From: JBBDXS01 sp964418365
Lineage (GTDB): Bacteria > Chloroflexota > Dehalococcoidia > DSTF01 > RBG-16-68-14
Direction: 5' to 3'
NCBI GenBank assembly: GCA_964418365.1
Contig: CAYQLM010000001.1
Location: 33,530 to 97,529 of the forward strand
Length of the DNA: 64,000 nucleotides
The stretch's first letter is position 1, and each line of letters begins with the position of its first letter. A program made the position numbers and the translations under genes. Shown in pieces: positions 41,629 through 49,077 of the stretch. The notes under the pieces are model-generated. The model made no database searches. It was not told where the DNA came from and worked only from the letters and a program-made list of their open reading frames with translations.

Positions 41629-41784
41629 TCAGGCGATGGACCGCGCTTTCGGGTTGGCGGGGGCGGGTTGCTTAGCATTATAGACCCAGGCCGCGTACCA
41701 CGCGACGCCAGCTCTTGGCCGGGCGGACTGGTCGCGGATTGAAGCCTGGCCGAGGTCGTCGTGCAGGAACTGCTTGAAGGACAT
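41629..41784 (-). CDS. 51-residue ORF with an MBL-like N-terminus
   Basis: From ATG 41784, preceded by GAGG at good distance, the product begins MSFKQFLHDDLGQASI and ends at a TGA eight bases before the next gene's ATG. QFLHDDLG(C)AS is the N-terminal signature of MBL-rhodanese persulfide dioxygenases, but the following 35 residues (RDQSARPRAGVAWYAAW...) do not continue that family. It is either a separate small protein or the fused 5' end of the broken MBL gene whose 3' end is at 39194-39735. Confidence 0.5.
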   Translation of the reverse strand: MSFKQFLHDDLGQASIRDQSARPRAGVAWYAAWVYNAKQPAPANPKARSIA

Positions 41785-41804
41785 GACAGCGCCTCGACCG
41801 CGGA

Positions 41805-42338
41805 CTACTCTGCTATGGCTCGATACAGCCGGATCGGCTGCGGGATACCCTTCATCACGACCGGCCCCAGTTCATCAAACTGCACGTTGGGCAGCTTGTC
41901 ATTCACGCTCGTTCTGGTTGCGTCCGAGAGGAGGACTTCGCCCGGGCCGGCGACATCGACGACGCGCGACGCGACGTTCACGTCGTGGCCGACCAGGTCC
42001 TCGCCGCGAAGCGTTTGCTGACCGGAGTGCATGCCGCAGCGCACCCAGAGCGGACTGTCCGACGTGGCCGACTCGCGCTCGAAGCGTTCCTGCAGCCGCA
42101 GCGACGTCTCGACCGCCTCGCACGCATTCTGGAACCAGAGCAGCAGGCCGTCGCCCAGTTCCTTAACGATGCGCGCGTTGGGAGGGAGCGTCTCGTTCAC
42201 GAGCCGTTCCTGCGTCGCGAGCAGTGCGAGCGCTTCTTCGTCGCCACGCAGCGCGGTGTACTCCGTGAAGCCAACGATGTCAGTGAAGACCACGGTGCCC
42301 TGAATCACGCGCGGCCGAGACGTCTTGGTAGCGATCAT
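41805..42338 (-). CDS. Class III nucleotidyl cyclase domain protein
   Basis: 177 residues, essentially a lone catalytic domain. VVFTDIVGFTEYTAL carries the first metal Asp, VKELGDGLLLWF the second, and DVNVASRVVDVAGPGEVLLS the C-terminal part with the Asn/Arg transition-state pair (NVASR). The base-selecting positions suggest ATP but this is not certain. There is no sensory domain or membrane span. Its ATG overlaps the stop of the DUF4097-like gene (TGATG), implying coupled expression. Confidence 0.9.
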   Translation of the reverse strand: MIATKTSRPRVIQGTVVFTDIVGFTEYTALRGDEEALALLATQERLVNETLPPNARIVKELGDGLLLWFQNACEAVETSLRLQERFERESATSDSPLWVRCGMHSGQQTLRGEDLVGHDVNVASRVVDVAGPGEVLLSDATRTSVNDKLPNVQFDELGPVVMKGIPQPIRLYRAIAE

Positions 42339-43054
42339 CAGGCGCGGACGACCGTGATCCTGCCGCTCATGGAGCGCACCGCAACCTGGCAGTCGTTGCC
42401 TTCGGGGCAGTCGCAGCGCGGACGGCTCGTGAGGGAGTGGAGCTGGGCATTCGGCCGCACGCCGTCGGGCACCTCGATCTTGACCGAGCCCGAGACGGTC
42501 TGCACCGCAACGTCGCCGTCGCGCTGCGTGCCAACTTCCACCGTGCCGCTGACGCTCTGCGCGCGCACGCGGCCCGTCGTCTCCTCAAAACGGATCGTGC
42601 CGGAGATGGTCGAGGCGCGCGCGTCGCGCGCGCTGGCGCACGTCGTGTGCCCGGTCTTGGTGCGCATAGAGCAGCGCCCCGTGCAACGGTCCACCTCGAT
42701 ATTGCCGGAGATGGTGCGCGCATCCAGCTCTTCCGCGCGCTCGACCGTCGCTGATCCACTCACGGTTGTAATGCGCACCCGGCCGAGCGGCCCGCGCAGC
42801 ATCACGTTGCCCGAGATCGTCCCGGCGGTTACGTCCGTGCCTGCTGGGCAGCGCACGACGAGGTTCGCCGAGCCACCCCGCGCCGACCCGAGGCTGATCC
42901 GGCCGGTCGGGTCGACTTCCGGCCCGCGCGACGACCCGCCCTCTTCCGCGAAGACGTTCTCCCGTTCCTCAGCGATGACGGTGACGGTTCCCGATCGTGT
43001 CGCCACGTGCAGGTCAGCGTGGCCGTGAACGTCAATGCTGAACGTCGCCGGCAT
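42338..43054 (-). CDS. DUF4097-like beta-helix protein
   Basis: 238 residues made of short repeated beta strands with a recurring (T/V)(I/V)SG(S/N/T) turn: TISGNVMLRGPLG, TVSGSATVERAEE, TISGNIEVDRCTG, TISGTIRFEETTG, SVSGTVEVGTQRD, TVSGSVKIEVPDG and SMSGRITVV. This is the DUF4097/putative adhesin repeat, usually forming a parallel beta helix. There is no signal peptide, so it may act in the cytoplasm. Its stop overlaps the cyclase start. Confidence 0.85.
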   Translation of the reverse strand: MPATFSIDVHGHADLHVATRSGTVTVIAEERENVFAEEGGSSRGPEVDPTGRISLGSARGGSANLVVRCPAGTDVTAGTISGNVMLRGPLGRVRITTVSGSATVERAEELDARTISGNIEVDRCTGRCSMRTKTGHTTCASARDARASTISGTIRFEETTGRVRAQSVSGTVEVGTQRDGDVAVQTVSGSVKIEVPDGVRPNAQLHSLTSRPRCDCPEGNDCQVAVRSMSGRITVVRA

Positions 43055-43186
43055 AAGATGTCTCCCAACCCGGGCGCAGTCCTCGGGCCTGGTGGCAAGG
43101 ACCGCAATCGGATGCTACGGCGCCCGCGCCCGGAACCCCAGAATACCACAGTTTGTATCGCGCACGATGGCACATGGTGGTCGTCC

Positions 43187-43981
43187 CTAGACCGCCTGCC
43201 AGGTGCGCCGTCCGTCGACAAGGACGAGGCGGCCGAAGCTGTTCGGCGTGAAGTGCCCAGCGGCCACAAGCGCCTGCTCCGCAATCAGCCGTTCGGCCAG
43301 CGCGCGCTTCGTTCGGCGCGAAACGCGCGGCAGCTCATCGATGGCCGCGACCCAGAAGCGGATCAAATGCAGCGGATGATGCGCTACGTCGCCCAGGATG
43401 ATCCCGCGCTCCCCGGCAGAAGTGACCGCGAGCGAGCAGTGCCCAGGCGTATGGCCTGGCGTCGGCAGCAGGCTGAGCTCCGGCGTGACGGCGGCCTCGC
43501 CATCGACGAGGCGCAGCTGCGGGCTATCTTGTAGCGGTAGGACATCGGTGCGCAGGTGCGGCCCTTCCTCGTCGATGATGGCCGGATCCGTCCAGAAGTC
43601 CCACTCCTTGCGCGCGATCCAGTACTCGGCGTTTGGAAACGTCGGGACGAACGCCCCGCCGCTGCGCAGGCAGTTCCAGCCGACGTGGTCGAAGTGCAAG
43701 TGCGTGTTGACGACGACATCGATGTCGGCCGGCCGCACCCCGAGGCGAGCGAGGTTCGATAGCAGCTCGCCGCCCGGCAGCTGCGGGTTCTTGTCCCCGA
43801 TCCCGGTATCGACGAGAATCGTCTGGCCGGAGCTGCGCACGAGGAACGAGCCGCGCTTGATCGGCAGGGCGCCATCCGCGGTGAGCTCGTCGTCGCGCAA
43901 CGCCGCCTGGTACATGGCGGGCGGCACGCCGGAGAAGAGGAACGACGGGTGAGCGGGCATCAAACCGTCCGTGACGCTCAC
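43187..43981 (-). CDS. MBL-fold metallo-hydrolase (lactonase-like)
   Basis: 264 residues. The metal motif is NTHLHFDHVGWN (HxHxDH), with a third His in PTPGHTPGHCSL and further ligands in GDVAHHP and AAGHFTP. This is the arrangement of the AHL-lactonase/YtnP-like subgroup. No signal peptide. The GTG at 43981 is the first available start, although the frame is open upstream through AIGSVEIV, which resembles family N-termini, with no usual start codon. The start should be regarded as uncertain. Confidence 0.85.
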   Translation of the reverse strand: MSVTDGLMPAHPSFLFSGVPPAMYQAALRDDELTADGALPIKRGSFLVRSSGQTILVDTGIGDKNPQLPGGELLSNLARLGVRPADIDVVVNTHLHFDHVGWNCLRSGGAFVPTFPNAEYWIARKEWDFWTDPAIIDEEGPHLRTDVLPLQDSPQLRLVDGEAAVTPELSLLPTPGHTPGHCSLAVTSAGERGIILGDVAHHPLHLIRFWVAAIDELPRVSRRTKRALAERLIAEQALVAAGHFTPNSFGRLVLVDGRRTWQAV

Positions 43982-44080
43982 GATCTCGACGCTGCCGATG
44001 GCTACGCGCTCCGGTGCTGCACCTCCGATTAGCCAGAACCGGCCACAGATTGACTCAATGCTGCCGTGTCGCAGAGGACG

Positions 44081-44428
44081 TCACAACTCGCGCAGGCCAA
44101 CGATCCTCGCGATGGGAAGCGCAATCAACGTTCCGTTGCCGCGCTCGTAGAGATCGCCAAGCACGCGCTCGGTTGCCGCGATGAGCGGGTCGACGATGTG
44201 GTCGGGCACGGTTGTGAAGATGATCCGCCTGGGCGCGTCGTCTGACTGCAGGAGGTCCCTGATCGAAGGAAGCAGCGGCAGATCGTCCCGGTGCAGCTGC
44301 TCCCACGGCAGGCGCGTGCCGACGCCGTCCATGATCGTGAGCTCGGCCGCACCATTATCGTGCCACGCAGTCACCACCTCCTCGAAGTGGTTCAGGTTGT
44401 ACAGCACGAGCATCAGGAGATTAGGCAT
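44081..44428 (-). CDS. PII-like protein linked to an antiporter
   Basis: 115 residues. N-terminal MLVLYNLNHFEEVVTAW and AAELTIMDGVGTR, then IIFTTVPDHIVDPLIAATERVLGD and GTLIALPIARIVGL. This beta-alpha-beta pattern and the terminal P(V/I)xRxVGL follow PII-superfamily (GlnB-like fold) proteins rather than true GlnK: no T-loop Tyr and no GDGKIF motif. Such PII-like proteins often act as nucleotide-sensing partners of transporters. Its ATG overlaps the stop of the antiporter gene, so the two are coupled. The nucleotide ligand is unknown. Confidence 0.65.
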   Translation of the reverse strand: MPNLLMLVLYNLNHFEEVVTAWHDNGAAELTIMDGVGTRLPWEQLHRDDLPLLPSIRDLLQSDDAPRRIIFTTVPDHIVDPLIAATERVLGDLYERGNGTLIALPIARIVGLREL

Positions 44429-45629
44429 AACGCGCCTCCTTAGTTTGCGGGAAGACGATGCGCAGCAGGAGAGGCGTAGCGAGCGTCGTTGCGAGCACGG
44501 TTAGCACAATGATCGAGTAGACGTCGGTCTCGATCAAGCCCTTGCTGAGTCCAACCGTGGCGATAATGAGCCCAACCTCTCCGCGGGAGATCATGCCGGT
44601 ACCGATCTGGAGCGAGCTCCTCAGGGACTCGCCGCCGAGCAGTGCCCCGAGGCCACACCCGACGATCTTGGACGCAGCAGCGACAAGGAAAATCACAACA
44701 AGCAGTACGGCGTCCGATCCGTGGATATCGCGCGCGTTTGCCGCCAACCCGACGCCAACAAAAAAGATCGGCACGAAGAATCCATAGGCCAGCGCGCGCG
44801 AACGTTCGTCGATCAGCCTGTGGCCATCGGTCTGGCGGAGGAAGAGGCCAGCCATGAAGGCTCCCGTGATCGCGGCCACCTGGCCGACGTACTCGGCGAA
44901 CCAAGCATACGTCAAGACCGTCACCACGGCTGCCGTCAGCGCCCCTTCGCTCATCGGTGCGTTCATCGCCCAGCGGACGAACGGTGGGAGCAGGAACCGC
45001 CCGACAATCAGCGCCGCCGCGAAGAAGCCGGCCACGCGGAGGACGATCAGGACGGCGTCGGCCGGGCCGCCCCCGCTATTGCCCTGCACTGCGAAGGCGA
45101 TGAAGAACGAAAGCACGAGGAGCCCAATGACGTCGTCGATCACCGCCGCCGCGAGAATCGAGAGCCCCTGCCTGCTTTGCAGCACGCCCAGCTCCATCAA
45201 CGTCCGCGCGGAGATGCTCACGCTGGTCGCGGAAAGGATGATGCCGATGAAGACGCACTCCTTCGCCGAGAAGCCGAAGGGCACGCTTGCGCCGGCGCCC
45301 ATCAGGACGGGAAACAGCACGCCGATAGAACCGACGAGGAGTGCAACGCGGCGTACCTTGTTGACTTCGCCCAGGTCGGTCTCAAGACCTGCCAAGAACA
45401 TGAGGAAGATTACGCCGAGCTCCGCCAGCAAGTGCGTCATCTCCTCTAAGTAGGGCGTGTCGAGAAAGCCGGCGCCAAAGAGGTTGATCAAGGATGGCCC
45501 CAGGATCACGCCGGCGAGGAGTTCTCCCAGCACGGCCGGCTGGCCGATGGCGGATGAGACGAGACCGGAGCCCTTGGCCACGACCAGGACGATCACAAGG
45601 ACAAACAGCAGTTGAAGTACATCAGACAT
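44421..45629 (-). CDS. CPA2-family cation:proton antiporter (Kef/Nha-like)
   Basis: 402 residues, about 12-13 membrane spans. Family signatures: PAVLGELLAGVILGPSLINL, LLAELGVIFLMFLAGLETDL, IILSATSVSISARTLMELG, AAVIDDVIGLLVLSFF (paired Asp-Asp in the ion-binding helix) and GMISRGEVGLIIATVGLSKG. It lacks the cytosolic RCK/TrkA-N domain of KefB/C; the coupled PII-like protein at its 3' end may supply regulation instead. Ion specificity (Na+ or K+) is not deducible. Confidence 0.92.
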   Translation of the reverse strand: MSDVLQLLFVLVIVLVVAKGSGLVSSAIGQPAVLGELLAGVILGPSLINLFGAGFLDTPYLEEMTHLLAELGVIFLMFLAGLETDLGEVNKVRRVALLVGSIGVLFPVLMGAGASVPFGFSAKECVFIGIILSATSVSISARTLMELGVLQSRQGLSILAAAVIDDVIGLLVLSFFIAFAVQGNSGGGPADAVLIVLRVAGFFAAALIVGRFLLPPFVRWAMNAPMSEGALTAAVVTVLTYAWFAEYVGQVAAITGAFMAGLFLRQTDGHRLIDERSRALAYGFFVPIFFVGVGLAANARDIHGSDAVLLVVIFLVAAASKIVGCGLGALLGGESLRSSLQIGTGMISRGEVGLIIATVGLSKGLIETDVYSIIVLTVLATTLATPLLLRIVFPQTKEARYA

Positions 45630-45817
45630 TGTCAGGCGCCATTGGTACGCTAGCGCGGCGCAGCGAGTTCAGCCCAGGCCCGACTGTTACGATCGTGTGT
45701 CGAAACGTTTGCGGGCGCACTTCGCTTGGCGCGGCCCGCCGGCCACGCCGAGCTCGCTGACGTACGTACCATCATCACTCGCCTCCTGCAGCTCCCCCGG
45801 TCGCGCGCAACTGCGAA

Positions 45818-45871
45818 TTAACGTGGCAGTAACGCGCCCGTCATTCGGCCGTAATGCGGCGTCACTATCCT
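45818..45871 (+). promoter_or_regulatory. GlnR-like operator: five half sites at about 11-bp spacing, with -10 element
   Basis: TTAAC at 45818, GTAAC at 45829, GTCAT at 45840, GTAAT at 45851 and GTCAC at 45861: successive steps of 11, 11, 11 and 10 bp. This is the pattern bound by OmpR/PhoB-family regulators, and closely the GTnAC-type half sites of actinobacterial GlnR boxes. TATCCT at 45866-45871 fits a -10 with no good -35, as at activated promoters. It stands in front of a wHTH regulator, amt and glnK. Confidence 0.65.
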
Positions 45872-45900
45872 GAAACAAACTCGGGCTAGACAGAGTGAAC

Positions 45901-46257
45901 ATGATGACAACGATCTTGCTCAAGGACACGCCTCCGGAACAAGGCTCGATCCTCTCGGCGGGCAATATTCGCGCCAGCGTGGCGCTCTATCAAGCCTGGG
46001 TTGGAGGAAAGCAAGTTGATCTCACCTATAAGGAGTTCGAGCTCTTGCGGCTTTTGCTCAGCAACCCCGATCGCATTCTGTCCTATGACGATCTCGTGGA
46101 CGTTCTTTGGCCCGAAGGCGGGTCGGGCGTGCGCCGTCGTCTGGGAGTTGTTGTCTGCAGACTGCGGGCAAAGCTTGCGGGTTCATGGCCGTATCGCATC
46201 CGGACGGTGCGGCATCGAGGTTACGGCTTGACGGCGACAAGAGGAGGCGAGGAGTAG
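45901..46257 (+). CDS. Stand-alone OmpR/PhoB-type winged-helix regulator, GlnR-like
   Basis: 118 residues from ATG 45901 (a GTG at 45895 is in frame). Residues about 28-112 are a winged-helix effector domain: GKQVDLTYKEFELLRLLLSN, DDLVDVLW, VRRRLGVVVCRLRAKL and YRIRTVRHRGYGL. There is no receiver domain; the N-terminal 27 residues are too short. LTYKEFELL also occurs in GlnR-type regulators. Being first in an operon with amt and glnK and preceded by tandem GTnAC-like sites, it probably controls nitrogen uptake, including its own gene. How it senses nitrogen without a receiver is open. Confidence 0.82.
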   Translation: MMTTILLKDTPPEQGSILSAGNIRASVALYQAWVGGKQVDLTYKEFELLRLLLSNPDRILSYDDLVDVLWPEGGSGVRRRLGVVVCRLRAKLAGSWPYRIRTVRHRGYGLTATRGGEE

Positions 46258-46259
46258 CG

Positions 46260-46526
46260 ATGGCAGATCGAAACGGCGCGATACAGGCGTCGCGGTTACA
46301 GGGAAGCTTCACGCGCACGACAGGACCGCCGAAGTTGCCTGCCTGGGTGCGGGGAATATCGGCGCGTATTCGGAGGGGAGCGGACCAACTCAACAACCAA
46401 CGCGAAGAAGGAGAAGACGATGCTATTTCTGATGCTGTTCATGGCGATGCTGGGGCTGATGCTGTTGCGGGTGCACATGCCAATTGGCGGAGCGAATCTC
46501 CGCGGGCGCGTTCTGAAGACAGTTAG
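46260..46526 (+). CDS. Possible small ORF between regulator and membrane protein
   Basis: 88 codons from an ATG with GGAG six bases upstream, starting MADRNGAIQASRLQGSF two bases after the regulator's stop. The last 107 bp overlap the next gene in another frame, and the C-terminal part is low-complexity. No similarity recognised. It could be a genuine short coupled gene or an accidental frame. Confidence 0.3.
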   Translation: MADRNGAIQASRLQGSFTRTTGPPKLPAWVRGISARIRRGADQLNNQREEGEDDAISDAVHGDAGADAVAGAHANWRSESPRARSEDS

Positions 46527-46920
46527 CCTTTCGTTTCCGGAGCGGCTGCTCATGCAGCGCGTAAACACGTACTCAATCGCGGCCGTGTTGTTGCTGACCA
46601 CGGTCACAGGCACGCTTCCGTCCGGCTTGGCGATCCCGATTGTGCTGATCGCAACCGGGATCCTGTTGCTCCCGGTGCGCTACGTCGTCACCACCGAGGG
46701 CGTCGGGATCAACAACGTCGTCTTCCGGCCCTGGAACGAGCTTTCGGGCTTCGTCACGGAGCGGCGGCGGATCCGCCTGGAAGGCCGCGATGGAAACAGA
46801 GCGTTCAATCTGACGCTGCTAAGCGAGAACCAGCAGGCTGTGCTGCCCACGCTACGGCGCTTCTTGAAGCCAGCCGCAGTAAGCGGGGAGGCGCAGTCGT
46901 TCGCACAGCAGCCGCACTAA
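46420..46920 (+). CDS. Small membrane protein with PH-like C-terminal part
   Basis: 166 residues from ATG 46420 (GAAGGAG upstream). One N-terminal span (MLFLMLFMAMLGLMLL), then a helical pair (YSIAAVLLLTTVTGTLPSG and LAIPIVLIATGILLLP), then a soluble part YVVTTEGVGINNVVFRPWNELSGFVTERRRIRLEG that looks like the bacterial PH/YcxB-like fold found after membrane spans. Function unknown. It sits between the regulator and amt, with 52 bp to the latter, and is probably in the same operon. Confidence 0.75.
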   Translation: MLFLMLFMAMLGLMLLRVHMPIGGANLRGRVLKTVSLSFPERLLMQRVNTYSIAAVLLLTTVTGTLPSGLAIPIVLIATGILLLPVRYVVTTEGVGINNVVFRPWNELSGFVTERRRIRLEGRDGNRAFNLTLLSENQQAVLPTLRRFLKPAAVSGEAQSFAQQPH

Positions 46921-46972
46921 CCGGACAGATCCTTCGGCAACCCAAGCACTACCACAAAGGGGGAAAACGACG

Positions 46973-48637
46973 TTGAGCTTCACAAGACTTCTCAAACTCA
47001 GAGCGATAGCGCTGGTCGCCGTCGCATTGGTGCTCGCGGCGACGGTGGCCTTCGCGTTGCAGGGCACGGTGTCCGCACAATCTCCCGACGCTACACCCGC
47101 GGCTTGCGGCGGGAATGCTTCTGGGCCAGGCGACCCTTGCGGTGAGAAGACCGGCGGCGCGACGGACGTCGTCGGTACCGACGAACCCACGCTCGACCAG
47201 GACACATTTGCAACCGTCGTTGACCAGGTCGGGAAGAACAAAGTCTCAGTCAATTTCACCTGGACCCTGCTCGCAGGGGCGCTCGTGCTCTTCTTCCAAT
47301 CAGGCTTCGCGCTTGTGGAGACCGGGTTCACACGCGCAAAGAACGCCGCCCACACGATGATGATGAACTTCGTCATCTTCGCCATCGGAGGCGTCGCCTG
47401 GTTTATCACCGGGTTCGCCTTGATGTTCGGTGGGGTCGGATCGCTTTCAGTCCTCGGCGGCGGGACGGGCGTTCTCGATGGGATCTACCACCTCGGCGGT
47501 AACGCCGACCTTGGCTTGTGGGGGACGAAGGGCTGGTTCCTCGCGGGGAACTCCTACGACGTAGGCGTCATGGCGCTCTGGTTCTTCCAGCTCGTCTTCA
47601 TGGACACGGCGGGCACCATCGTGACAGGCGCGATGGCGGAGCGGTGGAAGTTCTCAGCCTTCATCGTCTACTCGTTCTTTATGGCCGGCTTCCTGTACCC
47701 GCTTTTCGGGAACTGGGCGTGGGGCGGAGGGTGGCTTGCGCACCTGGGCACCTCCTCCTTAAGCTTGGGTCACGGGTACGTAGACTTCGCGGGATCAGGA
47801 GTGGTGCACGCCGTGGGCGGCCTTTCGGCCTTGGCAGGCGCCATCGTTATCGGCCCTCGGCTCGGCAAGTACAATAAGGACGGCACTGCCAACACGATCC
47901 CCGGTCATAGCTTAGTGCTTGCGATCCTCGGAGTGTTCATCCTTCTGTTTGGATGGCTCGGATTCAACGCCGGCAGCACGCTGGCAGCCACCGAGCTTCG
48001 CATCAGTTCGGTCATCGTCAACACGGTGGTCGCGTCCTGCACGGGCTTGCTCGCCGCGATGTTCACAGCTTGGGCGTGGAAGAGCGCATGGGGAAAGCCG
48101 GATCCAGGCATGAGCTGCAACGGGATGCTCGCCGGTCTCGTGGCGATCACCGCGCCCTCCGGATTCGTCGCACCGTGGGCAGCCTTCGTGATCGGCGCGA
48201 TCGCCGGCGTCCTCGTCGTCGTGGTTTATCGCTTCGTCGACACAAAGTTGAAAATCGACGATCCGGTCGGCGCATTTGCTGTGCACGGTGCCAACGGCCT
48301 CTGGGGTGTCCTCGCCGTCGGGCTGTTCGCCGATGGCACGTATGGTGCAGGGTGGAACGGTGTCAGCGGCACGGTGACCGGACTCTTTTACGGAGATGCT
48401 GGCCAGCTCGGGGCGCAAGCCATTGGCGTTGTGACCTTAATCGTCTGGGCCTTCGGTGGAACGTTCGTCTTCATGAAGCTCCAGAACATGATCATGGGCA
48501 TCCGCGTGCCTGCCGACGTGGAAACGCAGGGGCTGGATATCCCAGAGATGGGCGCGCTCGGTTACGCGCCGGATGCTGAGCCGCATCGCGGGCCTGCTCC
48601 GAGTCCGATGCCGGCCGGTGCCGGCGGAGGGCGGTAA
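46973..48637 (+). CDS. amt: Ammonium transporter
   Basis: 554 residues from a TTG. There is a cleavable-looking signal (LKLRAIALVAVALVLAATVAFA), an outer Cys-containing loop (ACGGNASGPGDPCGE), then the 11-span Amt fold: MFFQSGF-type start LVLFFQSGFALVETGFTRAKN, AHTMMMNFVIFAIGG, DTAGTIVTGAMAERWKFSAF, YPLFGNWAWGGGWLA, DFAGSGVVHAVGGLSALAG and FNAGSTLAATELRISSV. Conserved pore residues including the His-containing motifs (VVHAVGG; FAVHGANGLWG) are present. The C-terminal cytosolic tail is extended (about 50 residues, Pro/Gly-rich). It imports ammonium and is followed 24 bp later by glnK, the classical pair. Confidence 0.96.
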   Translation: MSFTRLLKLRAIALVAVALVLAATVAFALQGTVSAQSPDATPAACGGNASGPGDPCGEKTGGATDVVGTDEPTLDQDTFATVVDQVGKNKVSVNFTWTLLAGALVLFFQSGFALVETGFTRAKNAAHTMMMNFVIFAIGGVAWFITGFALMFGGVGSLSVLGGGTGVLDGIYHLGGNADLGLWGTKGWFLAGNSYDVGVMALWFFQLVFMDTAGTIVTGAMAERWKFSAFIVYSFFMAGFLYPLFGNWAWGGGWLAHLGTSSLSLGHGYVDFAGSGVVHAVGGLSALAGAIVIGPRLGKYNKDGTANTIPGHSLVLAILGVFILLFGWLGFNAGSTLAATELRISSVIVNTVVASCTGLLAAMFTAWAWKSAWGKPDPGMSCNGMLAGLVAITAPSGFVAPWAAFVIGAIAGVLVVVVYRFVDTKLKIDDPVGAFAVHGANGLWGVLAVGLFADGTYGAGWNGVSGTVTGLFYGDAGQLGAQAIGVVTLIVWAFGGTFVFMKLQNMIMGIRVPADVETQGLDIPEMGALGYAPDAEPHRGPAPSPMPAGAGGGR

Positions 48638-48661
48638 CCTGCGGAAAAGGGGAATACAGTA

Positions 48662-49000
48662 GTGAAAAAGATCGAAGCGATCGTCCGGCAGGAAAAACTA
48701 GAGCTCATCCGAAAGGCGCTAGAAGGAATTGGAACGCACGGCGTGACAATTACTGAGGTCAGAGGACACGGAACGCAGAAGGGCATCGTCCAACAGTGGA
48801 GAGGCGCCACCTATGCGGTTGACCTGCTTCCTAAGGTGAAACTCGAGACCGTCATCCCGGATGAGCTCCTCGAGCAGGCTCTGCAGCTCATTCATGAGAC
48901 CGGACGCACCGGCGAAATCGGGGACGGCAAGGTGTTTGTCTCAGAGATCATCGACGTGATGCGTGTGCGTACGGGGGAACGCGGTAAGGCGGCTGTCTGA
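48662..49000 (+). CDS. glnK: PII signal protein GlnK
   Basis: 112 residues from a GTG. It aligns without gaps to GlnB/GlnK: MKKIEAIVRQEKLELIRKAL, the T-loop HGTQKGIVQQWRGATYAVDL, and the C-terminal IGDGKVFVSEIIDVMRVRTGE. Tyr51, the uridylylation/adenylylation site, is present; position 46 is Trp instead of the frequent Tyr. It binds ATP/ADP and 2-oxoglutarate and plugs Amt when nitrogen is plentiful. Last gene of the operon, followed by a strong hairpin. Confidence 0.97.
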   Translation: MKKIEAIVRQEKLELIRKALEGIGTHGVTITEVRGHGTQKGIVQQWRGATYAVDLLPKVKLETVIPDELLEQALQLIHETGRTGEIGDGKVFVSEIIDVMRVRTGERGKAAV

Positions 49001-49011
49001 CGCACGTACGA

Positions 49012-49048
49012 ATCTATGGGCGCGGCGTCTATCGCCGCGCCCATAGAT
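49012..49048. terminator. 16-bp perfect hairpin between convergent genes
   Basis: 49012-49027 (ATCTATGGGCGCGGCG) pairs perfectly with 49033-49048, loop TCTAT. There is little T-tract on either side, but its strength and position between the ends of glnK and the BNR-repeat gene suggest a bidirectional transcription end. Confidence 0.75.
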
Positions 49049-49077
49049 GACCGCGAGCTTTCACTGTCTTCATCATG

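Noticed and set aside
48770..48830. Possible loss of the modified T-loop tyrosine in GlnK
   Set aside because: Gap-free alignment to GlnB shows Tyr51 is retained; only position 46 is Trp instead of Tyr.
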